In this document: piece after piece, positions 1 through 10,444 of the stretch
Position numbering within the stretch: the stretch's first letter is position 1
Layout: each line of letters opens with the position of its first letter
DNA from: Stramenopiles sp. TOSAG23-2
Taxonomy: Eukaryota > Sar
Assembly: GCA_900128395.1 (NCBI GenBank)
Contig: LT649284.1
Span: 1 to 46,026, forward strand
Reading direction: 5' to 3'
DNA: 46,026 nt
The notes under the pieces: generated by a model
What the model was told of the DNA's origin: nothing
What the model saw: only the letters and a program-made list of their open reading frames with translations
The model's database searches: none
Program-made: the position numbers and the translations under genes

Positions 1-430
1 TACGACTGGCCGGCACAGTAAAAATTATATCGGGATTACCCTACTTGTAAGTCCTTGTGTACGTTGATCTGCCGTTAGGCCATTTAGTGTGCTTTTCAGT
101 GGGGATGTTTCAATCGATAGCAGGTATATACCATTATATAGCGATTAAATTAAATTAAATTAAACTAATATCGATAGATATGTCTAGATCGATCGATAGA
201 ACGTGCGAACCGCAGAAGAAAGGTAGAAAATATTTTAATTTAAATGAACAACAAGTGTGAATACGAAGTTACAAACGAAAATAATAAGTTTGACACGAAT
301 TGCAAGCAAAAAAAAGTTCGTGGAATAGTAATTTTTTGAAATTTTTTTTGTAAATTAAAAAAATCATAATTTAAGAATAATAATAATTTATTAAAAGCAA
401 TATTTTTATATCAAAAAAAGTAAATAAACG
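1..430. other. Left-edge intergenic / 5' flank of MEIG1-like gene
   Basis: No coding region is supported here. The stretch is AT-rich with a TTAAA-type run near 144-164 and long A/T tracts at 310-430. The hexamer CGATAG occurs three times within 85 bp (about 115, 172 and 194), which could be a promoter motif of the downstream gene, but this is only a pattern. Confidence 0.4.
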
Positions 431-1157
431 ATGAATATATCAGGATTAAGTATACAAGCAAATAGTGCACCAACACGACGATCAAGTAGTGGTAGTAATA
501 GTTCATCCTCCTCCTCATCTTCCAGAAGACGAAGAACAACAACTAATAGCAATAGTAATAGTAGGAATGCATCATCGAACCGAAGAAGAGGACCTAGTAA
601 CGATACTGCATATGAAGGTAAAATGAGCAGTAATGATAATAAAATGCCTAACGGAAATGCATCTGAACAACGTAAAAAAGGTGGTGTCGATGAATCCAAA
701 TATGTATTATCCGAAGGACATGAACATTTCACACACGATACCAATAAATTTGGTTATCGCAAAACGAAAGAATGGGAAAAAGAAAACCGCCCAAAAGCAT
801 GTGGTGTTAGCCGTGCTAAATATTGGAGTGAAGAAGTTGAAAATTTATTTCGTATACAAAGTGTTGGTTGGAGAGATTTATATGAATACATTGCAGTACA
901 TGGTGAACCGGAAATATGGTTAAGCAATGGTTTTATATCAAAAGTTTATGTAAGTAATACAGCATTATTTCTTTAATTATTATTATCGATGAATCAATAA
1001 CTAACAATATATATATATATATATATATTTGTAGGTAAAAGCAACTGGTTTTATTACATATTGGGGTGAAACACGTGAATGCCCAAATAATAAATTGCAC
1101 TTAGTGAAATTATTTAAATATCAAACTGCTGTTGAAGGAAAGGAATGTAAAAAATAA
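431..1157 (+). CDS. MEIG1-like protein (ciliary/flagellar)
   Basis: Two exons, 431-949 and 1035-1157, joined by an 85-bp phase-0 intron (GTAAGT donor, TTTGTAG acceptor), give 213 residues. Without splicing the frame ends a few codons into the intron. Residues 1-125 are low complexity (Ser, Asn and Arg rich). Residues about 125-210 resemble the whole of animal MEIG1: a SRAKYWSEEVENLFRIQ block, a GWRDLYEY block, then GFISKVYV, a WGETREC block and LVKLFKY at the end. In mammals MEIG1 binds PACRG and helps deliver cargo to the sperm manchette and flagellum; MEIG1-like proteins occur in ciliated protists. A ciliary role here is inference. The match rests on remembered family features, but the order and spacing of conserved blocks are good. 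Confidence 0.75.
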
Positions 1158-1610
1158 ATATGTATATCATATGATATATACGTACACGTAGTTGTGTGTG
1201 GTGGATTGATACGTGTAGGATGGTTGTACAACTCTACAAAGGTGATTTTTTATGTAGATTGCAACAAGGTTTTGATGAATTGATCATTTGGTGGAGGTGT
1301 AGCACATCAACACATACACACACATACATGCAACATGAATTGAATGCTTTACAATAAGCTATATGGAAAACTAAAATGAAAAAAGACTCTTTTCAGTGTA
1401 AGAAAGGCAGAAGGCAAAGGAGGACACAAAAAGAAAAATATGTAAAAAACTCTTCCCCGGTGCAAGAGTGTTATGATAAAACAAAAAGAAAATATTAAGT
1501 GTAAACTAAGAATGAGATATATAATATACTGAAAAGTAAAACACCACACTCCACACTCCACACTCCACACTCCCTCCGTTCTCCATATCTCCATATTCCC
1601 CTTTCTATCA
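1158..1610. other. Intergenic, convergent gene ends, minisatellite
   Basis: This lies between the 3' ends of the MEIG1-like gene and the methyltransferase gene. It holds a short tandem array of CACACTC-type units at about 1540-1573 and TA/CA repeats. No gene is seen. Confidence 0.5.
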
Positions 1611-2717
1611 TCATAAATCTTTCAATGCTTCATTATAAACATCATAATATGCATCTTGTATGAAGAAATAAAAATAATATTTACGTTTACCATTTAAAAT
1701 ATCTTCCTTTCGAATTAATTTCAACGTCGTCTTGGATTCAATCAATTTTTGCCCTGCAATAGTAATATAGAAATAATAATACGTGTTAACAAATTGCGAG
1801 ACATTCTTTTTTGTAGAGGAAGGGCGTGGTATGGGGTGATAAATTTTACTTACGATCACTTGTATGACTTATTAAAATAAATGAAGTTTTTGTTATTTTT
1901 GTAATTGAATTGAGTAAATTAATTATATTTGTTGGTAATTTATCAATCGTATCATCATCATCAATACCAGTCAACATTGCATCTAATGTACCTTTATCAA
2001 TAGTCACATCGAATGTATCAACATCAAACAATTCCCTGATATTATTATTTACCTATATGTGTACACATGTATACAATATATATTTGTTAGTATGTTGTGT
2101 ATAATAATTTGTTAGAGGAGTTCATCCATATAATAATTATCTTGAAAATAACGTACATGTATATATTTAATTAATGGTTGAAATTTCATTTCCATATTTA
2201 CAATTCGTTGATTCATTAATTCTATAGCACTATTAGCAATATCAACACCTGTTACAGATCCATACCCATCGAATACTAATGATTCCACTAATAAGGATGC
2301 ACCACATCCTATGTCTAATATATTCAATGGATTATTGGTTGTTGATTTTGGTAAATATTTTTCAAATAATGGTTTTAAATGTTCTTTATAACTGACAAAC
2401 CATTCATTACGGTCGTTCGGTTCGATTAATCTTTCATATCGTTGTTCCCAATATTCTTTTGATGAGTAAAATGTAGATGTTTTATCTTCTTTTGTATTTT
2501 CCTTCTTCTTGTTGGTACTTTTACGGTTAAACCGTTTATTTTTTTTTCTACATATTTCACAATTTGCTGAATCATGTTCGACGGTTAGATGTATACACGT
2601 TCGACGTGTATGTGGGCCTAAACAATATTTACATTTTAATATAGGTGATGTAGACGTGATGATATTTTTTTCGGGCGAAGACGAAGCAGTGGTGATATGT
2701 ACAACAGCAGATGTCAT
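1611..2717 (-). CDS. SAM-dependent methyltransferase, EEF1AKMT/METTL13-like
   Basis: Three exons on the minus strand: 2717-2157, 2052-1854 and 1753-1611. The introns are GTACGT...TATAG and GTAAGT...TTGCAG. Splicing gives 300 residues ending in TGA. Residues 29-56 carry five cysteines (C29, C32, C41, C53, C56), with CxxC pairs at both ends, like a small zinc knuckle. The class I methyltransferase domain starts with a YWEQRYER block near residue 89, which is typical of the METTL13/EEF1AKMT4 group. Next come motif I LDIGCGAS (residues 134-141), acidic motif II in TGVDIA, and a FDVTIDKGTLDAML block that only forms after splicing. Family members methylate lysines of eEF1A; the substrate here is inferred. 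The zinc-knuckle extension is unusual for the group. Confidence 0.72.
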
Positions 2718-3230
2718 GTCTTTGTCTTAACGATGAGTATACCAACGATGATATATATATATATATATATATAACAAAGATATTAATTCTTTTTCATATG
2801 TACACTGCACTTTTCCCTATTTCTTCACACCTATATTATGTTATGTGTTATTATTGATTTTATCTTTTTGCTTGGCGACTCTACTACTCAAGTGCTCAAC
2901 AACAACAACAACAGCTAATAAAACTTAAAAATTAAACTACTAAAAAAAAAATGAATGACCAGCAGTGCACTACTATAACTATAGACTTTCTTAGTTAATA
3001 TACAGACTTTTCGTCTTAGTAGTAATAATAGTAAGATATATACATATATATATATATATATACGTCGTGTACAAATACTATAGCATAAGTGTGTATATAC
3101 AAGATACACGCCTACGATATTATAAACTCTAGTTCCGTATGAGAATAAAGTGTATATTGGTTTGATAAATATATTATTATTAGGTAAATTTAAAATATCT
3201 TAGTCCAAGTCACCATTTGACAAGAAAACA
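2718..3230. other. Divergent intergenic/promoter region
   Basis: This separates the 5' ends of the methyltransferase (-) and the kinase (+). It contains two (TA)n tracts (about 2748-2773 and 3045-3062) and a CAACAACAACAACA run near 2900. No coding region is supported. Confidence 0.5.
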
Positions 3231-5185
3231 ATGGCAGCTTTATTAAACCAAGATAATGCCGATAATAACAAGAATGCCAGCATTAATGGATTTGAAGATG
3301 ACATGCTTATGCTTTTCATTAACCCAACGACCAACGAAGTACACGAAGAATATAGGAAACTAGTACAAAATTACAATGAATGCAAAGAAGAAAAAGATTA
3401 TGCATCGTGGGTTATTCAAGTGGAGAAACAAATTGAAGAAAATCCATTTCCACTTATTCCTCTATGTCAAACATTAAGAACTATTGCAACAAAATTTAAA
3501 TCAACAACGACAGAACATTTAGCGGACATAACATTTGAGAAAATGTTGAATAAAATACCAACAATTAAATATTATCTAAAGCATGTACTTGATTTTGATG
3601 ATCTTTTGCATAAACCAAACAACGTATTTCATAATTTTTATGATGGTGGAAGAGGTGCTGAATTAGGCACTATTAAATATATGGCAGAGAAAACAAGACG
3701 CAATGGACGTGAAGTTATTGTTATTGATCCTCCCGATAGAAAAAGACACGATGGGCTTAACAAACATTACAACAATATTATCAATAAACTACAAGGCAAA
3801 AAGTTTCGGACGGATCGTATTGAATGTGTTGCCAAGTATGTATGCACTGCAATGGGTGGAACTAACGTTAATACAAATGATGTTGATAATCATATTGAAA
3901 AATTACGCAGTTCAACAAATTTTAGTACATTAGTTGGTGAAGTTTTATTAGGTTCAATTGAACTCGGTGTATGTCGCCATCGTTCTATTTTATTTAAATG
4001 GTTGTGCGACCACCCTGAAATAAACATACCAACACGATTAATACGTGGAGATTTAAGTGATGGTGGTCATGCATGGAATATATGTTTAATTGATAAACAA
4101 TATTTTCTAGTTGATGTGATGAATTTTTCATATACATCAACAAATCAATATTCTACTTTATTAATTGCAAATAATAGTAATAACGCCGCTGCATATAAAC
4201 GTACAGGTGGAAGTTTAGGTTTAGAAAGTGTTCGTGGTGGGTTGAGAGGAATTAATAGTACAAAAGATTTAATGCCAATTAATTATCATAGAAAAAATGG
4301 GGATTATATTGGTGATGGCACATTTGGAAAGGTTTATAAAGTGCGCCCAAAAACTAATCAAAATAAATCATATGCATTAAAGGAAATCGAAATTGCTAAT
4401 GCAACGCAGCGTAATAATGCTCTATTAGAGGTTAAAATCTTACAATGTGTTAATCATCGAAACGTAGTAAATCTAAAAGCGTCCTTTGAAGATGAAACTA
4501 GGGATGGTGCAAACGCTTTATATGTCTTATTAGAATTAGCAGAAGATAGTTTACAAGGTAAATTAGACAAGCATTTTAATCTGAAAAAACTTATTGATAC
4601 AAAACAAGTTGCTAAATGGCTACATCATATTGCACTTGGAATGGCATTTTTACATGAAGAAAATCGCAAGTTAGGTAAAGTCCAACGTATTTTCCATCGT
4701 GATTTAAAACCCGGTAATATATTGATATGTGCAAATAATGTAGCTAAAATCACTGATTTTGGTGTTAGCAAGTTATTAGAAGAATCACAACAATCACAAT
4801 TAATGAGTACACAGGGCACTCCAGTGTTTTGGTCTCCAGAATTAAATAACAGAAATTTTACTAGAGGTCATAAAGTTGATAATTGGGCTTTTGGTGGCAC
4901 TATTGGATATTGTTTAACAAATGAATGGCCACATCGTAGTGTAGAAAAGATGTATTCAGACAACCATTTCAATATAGGTAATAAGTTTAAACATACAATT
5001 ACTAATCAAAAAATATATAACGGATTAGTAAATGTCTTTAAATCATGTGTTGGCAATACATCGTGTGGTACTAAAAAGAAATGTGAACAAAATGTGAAAG
5101 AACGCAAAGAATTTAAAGAAATTGAAATTCAATTAAGAACAATATTATTTGATAATATAAAACGAAAAAAAGTTAATAATAATAA

Positions 5186-5222
<37 letters not shown>

Positions 5223-5786
5223 GTTAAAAAAAAGAAAGTGCAGGTTGATAAAAAGATTGCGAAAGATTTGTATAAGAAATATAGAAAAGAATTTCCAAAA
5301 GGTACGCCAATAGTATGTGCATGTGAAAAAGGACGTTTGGAGGATGTGAAAGTATTGATTACAGGCTATAATGATGTGAATGGTAGTAATGGTAATAATA
5401 ATAATAATAATAATATGACATTGAAAGAATACGTGAGTCAACTTGGTAAAAGTAGTGATGGTCGGGAATATACACCTTTAATGAAAGCTGCAATGTACGA
5501 ACATTTCCAAATAGTTAAATATTTGATTGAACGAGGTGAAGCTGATCCTAATATTACAGGTAGTTATGGAAGGAATGCATTACATTATGCAGCAAATTAT
5601 AACAAAAAGGATACAAAGTTGATTGAGTTCTTATTAACTAATATGCCTCTTAATAGCATTAATAAGAAGACCATCTACGGGGACACTCCCCTGGACAAGG
5701 CATATTTATATAATGAAAGTCCAATTCAACAAAAGAAGATTGATCTTATACGTTCAAAAGGTGGAAAACGGAAGAGTGAATTATAA
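3231..5786 (+). CDS. Transglutaminase-like (EDR1-type) / protein kinase / ankyrin protein
   Basis: Single-exon gene of 851 residues. Residues about 60-320 resemble the EDR1/CTR1 transglutaminase-like domain: GVCRHRSILFKWL with C248, GGHAWN with H280, and FLVDVMN with D295, so a full Cys-His-Asp triad is present. A kinase domain follows (about 355-600): GDGTFGKVY glycine loop near 361, YALKE with K384, HRDLKPGN at 489-496, DFG at 509-511, and a GTPVFWSPE activation segment. After a poly-Ser/Gly linker the C-terminus has ankyrin-type repeats (about 690-850), including FPKGTPIVCACEKGRLEDV and TPLMKAA...HFQIVKYLIERGEADPN. The C-terminal module is shared with the paralogues at 28937 and 30641. All key kinase residues are present, so it is probably active. 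Plant EDR1 kinases act in stress signalling; the role here is unknown. Confidence 0.85.
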
Positions 5787-6181
5787 AAAGAAATAAAAGA
5801 TTTGATTAAAAAACAAAAGTTAAATCGTTAAGTTTATACACAAAAGTATTTAAAATTGTTTTTTTTACAATTCCCACACATTTATTAATCGTTCTTGTTC
5901 ACAAACCTTTCTTGTTGATGTGTAGTAATAATTTTTTCTATTTTGTTTTCGTTGTTTTCGTTTGTCGTTATTATTTCAAATAATAATTCAAATAATAATA
6001 ATAGAACATACATCAGTGACACAAAGAACGAGATCAAAATTGAACAGACAAATATCATATTACCAATACAATCAAGCAGAAGTATTACCAATTATCTTCT
6101 CAACCATTATTTTGTCGGCCACACCGTTTCCAGTCTCTGGTGTACATTTAAGTATACATACGCGAAATAAAAAGTTTTAAA
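5787..6181. other. Intergenic
   Basis: AT-rich sequence between the kinase and the secretory-protein gene, with AATAAT runs around 5970-6003. No gene or RNA is recognised. Confidence 0.45.
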
Positions 6182-7355
6182 ATGAAGAAATTATTCAATA
6201 ATATTTTAAATAAAAGAAACAATTCAAATAATCATGTAAATTGTCATAATATTAAAAAAAATATGTTATCACTCTTGTTGTTGCTTATAGCACTTACATT
6301 GACAACGTTTCTTCCACACGCAAATGCAAAGAAAGTATATACTACATGCCAAGAGTGCGTAAAGCAAAATCGATTAGGATGGTGCCCTATCCGTCGTAAA
6401 TGGTATGTAATTAACTCCAAAATTCCAAACAAAATAAATTCACCATGTATTCCATTATCATTCACACTAACAACAACAACCACCAACATACCCATCCACT
6501 CCACCCACACACACGCAAACCCAATCAACACCACAACCACACACAATCAACAGTGGCGGATTTGCAAATCAAAATTGTCGCAACGATCATACCGATACGA
6601 TGGTACCCGTAGTAAAAGAAGCACGTGATAATTTACTTGACATTTTATCAACATCAGAAAAGCATACTATAATCTTTGCATTTACAGAAATCTATGAAGG
6701 TGATATTAAACATAACAATCGTTTAGATGAATATTTAGAATTTTCATTGCAATTTCCATCGTATAAAGAATTATTATTTTTAAAAATCAATTGTACCATG
6801 TATCGATCCACTTGCAAGGATGTCTTTGTACAAGAAACAACAACAACAACAATTCATGGTATGTATTTATTTCCTGAACATGTTGTCCATTCCAATGAAT
6901 CATATACATTACAATTTGAATTTCAAAATACAATCAATGTCATCAATATATTAAAAACATTACGTGGTACATCGGAAACATTTAATAACTTAGCATCTGA
7001 TTTTACACGACAAAAATTCATGCGTTCCCATCAACAAAAACAACAACAACAACAGCAAAAAAGTGATGATAGTAAAGATGATGAACATATGATTTTAGAA
7101 GTTGCATTGAACATTATTGATAAAACAGAGGAATGCATTCAATATCAAACTACAATTGATTTATGTAATCGATATATCAAATGGATGAAATATTTTATAA
7201 CAAAAGATTCAAATGATTTAGGTTGTATAAGTGAAGCATTAAATGATGCAAATAAAAAATTAGGGGATGGGATGATTAATAGTAAACAAGATTATACAAT
7301 TGCAAGAGTTGAAATCGATATTTTAAATGCATTTGTTAAACCATTGTTTGGTTGA
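6182..7355 (+). CDS. Secretory protein with PSI-like Cys module and ERp29-like fold
   Basis: Two overlapping reading frames are reconciled by a 151-bp intron. Exon 1 is 6182-6402 (GTATGT donor) and exon 2 is 6554-7355 (CAACAG acceptor), giving 340 residues ending in TGA. A hydrophobic segment (MLSLLLLLIALTLTTF, residues 28-43) followed by HANA-KK looks like a signal peptide; M28 (ATG at 6263) may be the real start. The next stretch has cysteines at 56, 59, 68, 74 and 82, spaced like a PSI/EGF-type module; C74 is created by splicing. Residues about 100-210 look like a thioredoxin fold without CxxC, and the C-terminal 110 residues are helical, as in ERp29. This suggests a redox-inactive ER chaperone. 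No KDEL-type tail is seen. Confidence 0.6.
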
Positions 7356-7762
7356 TCGAAGGTGTTAACGTGTATGCCAATTCGTAATTCAATGTAAATC
7401 TTCTGGAGGATCATTCAATTGGTTTGTATATATATATAAGTGTGAAGGCAAATGCAAATTTTATATTCAGCAAAAATGGACTTCTCATCACTGATGAAAC
7501 AAAAATCGATCAAAACGATCTGAAGAGTTGACATTGATTGTAGTCAATGCATTTGGTTTGGTTGTGTGTGTGTGTAAAAATTATTTTTCAAATTTTTTGT
7601 CGGTCGTCGGTGTGTTTTGAAATTGTTTTTTCTATTGAAAATTTTATCACTTTTTCCCATTTGAATTCTCATTGAAATACTATCATATGAAATATATATA
7701 TTCATTCGTACAAACAGAATATCAAATAGAAATAACAAACAGAAACACAAACAAACACAACG
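7356..7762. other. Intergenic
   Basis: AT-rich spacer with a (GT)n run near 7564-7576 and (TA)n near 7427-7437. No gene is supported. Confidence 0.45.
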
Positions 7763-9445
7763 ATGACAACGATGATGAACGATTACATACGTGATATGTT
7801 ATCAACATATTTCAATTTTAATACGACAAATATCAAAGACCATATTATTATATTTGTTATTACGATATTAATAATAAATGCAACTACATTTATATATGTT
7901 ATTAAAATATTATTAACGACAAGACCATTACCAATAACAAGTGAAAATGGGAAACGTATATTAAAACCATATGGATCAACATATGGTAAGAATTACTTTG
8001 CATATTTCATGGCATATATTGCTAAATTACGTGAACGTAAAAAAGCATATAAAATGTCATTGAAACAATTGGAAGCATTTCATAAACCAGATATACATAA
8101 ATATTGGAATGAAAGTTATTATTTTAACGGTAGTGAAAGTGGTACGAATAATCGTTTTATATCACGTATAAGTCGACATGGTTTAAATGCAAAGGAAATG
8201 TATATCGTATTAATACTAGATTTAAATGGTTATGGTATCTTATCATTGGAAGAAGATCATGTGCCAGTTGTAAGGAAGAAGAATAAGAATGACGACGACG
8301 ATGAAACCGACGAAGATAATACAAATACAAATTATATTTATGAAAATCCATCAGGATTGAATTTAACATATACCTGTATTGAACCAATGAAAAAATGGCG
8401 TATTGAATATAAAGGTATGTTAACACAAGGATATAAATCACCAGAGGAGAAGAAAAAAGAAGACAACAATACCAACAACAAACAATATGTTGAAATTGAT
8501 TTAACATATACAAATCAATCTGATACATTTTGGTATATGCGTGATGAAAATCAAATGACATTAGCTAAAAATTTAAGTGAAGAACCATGGGGGTATTCTT
8601 TTTTTAAATATTGTTTGGAACGTTCACATAATCATTGTCATATTGAAACATTTGGTAAGTATATATATATGTATGAAATTCACTTTAACATAAACTACCA
8701 AGTTATTTTTCTGTAAAGTAGTCATAAAAAATATATTTGTTGTCCCTATTTGACCTATATATGTACTAACAACAACAACATTTAAACATATATATATATA
8801 TATACAGGAACATTAAGTGGACATATTAAAATGGGTGATGGTCATGGACATAAATTTATAAAAGATTATACATTCAATACCTTTCGTGATCATAGTTGGG
8901 ATATACGTAATTGGGCTGCAATTGATTCAATGTATATATTATTAATATATTTCAATGAACCATTACGTATTAACAATGTAGAATATGATTATTTTGATTT
9001 AACATTAGTTGATATGCCAGGTAATATTAATGGTGTACAAAGTTTTACAACTGGTTATTTCAGTTCAAAACATGGTACGATTAAAAATTTACCAATATCA
9101 CATGCAACATCAATACGTGAATTACCAATACAAATGAGTAAAAAATATAAAAATGAATCTGGTCATCCAACACGTGAACCATCATGTACAAAAAACAATA
9201 TTATTGATATTCATATAAATGATCAAACCATGATACAAATGACTATACAATGTAAAGGTATTGATTTAAAACGACGTGGTATGTATTTTCCAGATAATGG
9301 TCGTTTTCATTTATTTGAAGATAATATTACAAAAATCATTATTGATGATTTTGCAAATGGATATGGCATAACTGGTTATGGAACAAGACAAATTGGTTAT
9401 CGTGCAACTGAAAATGTTGATTTATCAGGAGGTGGCGTTGGTTGA
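7763..9445 (+). CDS. Membrane-anchored DUF7064/7065-like (AttH/lipocalin-like) protein
   Basis: Two exons, 7763-8654 and 8808-9445, joined by a 153-bp intron (GTAAGT...ATACAG, phase 1), give 509 residues ending in TGA. One transmembrane segment lies near residues 25-50 (IIIFVITILIINATTFIYVI). Conserved features are a TYTCIEPMKKWRIEYKG block, then RDHSWDIRNW near 324-333, which matches the DHSWG-R-W signature of DUF7064/7065 proteins and the N-terminal part of insect putative phosphoenolpyruvate synthases. An acidic low-complexity insert sits near 175-190. The biochemical activity of this family is not known to me. The gene lies head-to-tail with its neighbours and shows no sign of co-regulation. 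Confidence 0.65.
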
Positions 9446-10444
9446 AAATGAAATTTGTTCGGTCTCTCTCTCATCATAGATTTTCACTATATATATATAT
9501 ATAAAACAATTTAAATCGGCACGTAATTCATGTCGTCCAAGGTGGTGATGATGTAGGTGTCATCACGTTGTCAGTTGTCACGCGTTGTCACGATTTAATT
9601 TCATATTAGACATCAGACATCAGACATCATTATAATCAGACATATCAGGTATTAGAGAGATGTTTTTATTAAGTACAACATATATATGCATTTACCATAT
9701 ACACAACATCTAATATGTTAGTCTACTGAAAAACACGCCTACCAACTTCTCCTTTACATTCAGCATCAGCATCATTACAGGATCACAGCATTACATCAGC
9801 GCCCTGAAAAATCAGTCCAATGTGGAGACGTAGTCAAATCGAACAAATTTGACCTGTGACTCCTTGTACCAATATTTATATTGGATTTTATATCGGTAAA
9901 AAATAATATTATAATAGTCTTCAATTGATATAATATTACTGTTTATATTATTATTAAATTATGTAATATCATGTTAATATTAATACATGTATTATCGGAT
10001 ATTTGTACATAAAAATGTATTTCTTTGTACCTTGAAGAAAGATCCATTTTTTAGTTATCTTATCTCTATATCGATATTACAGGTAATAGTTCAATATCTT
10101 GTAATTTTTACAATAGGTTTTTTGCTTTTTGCGAAGAATATTGGTAGGCGTGTTTTTTATAGTCTAATGTATTTTATATATTGTGTATATGCTATATGGA
10201 ATGCAAAATGAACTTTCAGATATACACTACTAAGTATTATACTTAAATACAGGATGTTATTTCTATTTCTGTACTTGTAAAATCGATGTCCCAAATTCCA
10301 AATTCTTCTTCTTCATCAAAATTCATCAAAATTCATCAAAAATAAGACTGGAAACAAGAGTTGATCAAGGTATAGGTTGATGCATGTAATATACAAAACA
10401 AAGAACAGAAATCAAAACAATTCAATTACGAGATATATCTATAC
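9446..10444. other. Intergenic, 1 kb
   Basis: No gene is supported. An AGACATC-type direct repeat occurs at 9607-9630, and a 7-bp inverted repeat (GTCAAAT at 9833-9839, ATTTGAC at 9847-9853) surrounds a 7-nt loop. ATTCATCAAA is repeated near 10314-10338. A 74-codon open frame at 9987 has no recognisable protein character. Confidence 0.45.

Noticed and set aside
7480-7530. C/D-box snoRNA-like words (CTGATGAA then CTGA)
   Set aside because: The boxes are only about 25 nt apart and no terminal stem is present.
9987-10211. 74-codon open frame in the 1-kb intergenic region
   Set aside because: Composition is that of AT-rich DNA with hydrophobic Phe/Ile/Tyr residues; no motif, no start context and no neighbouring exon supports it.
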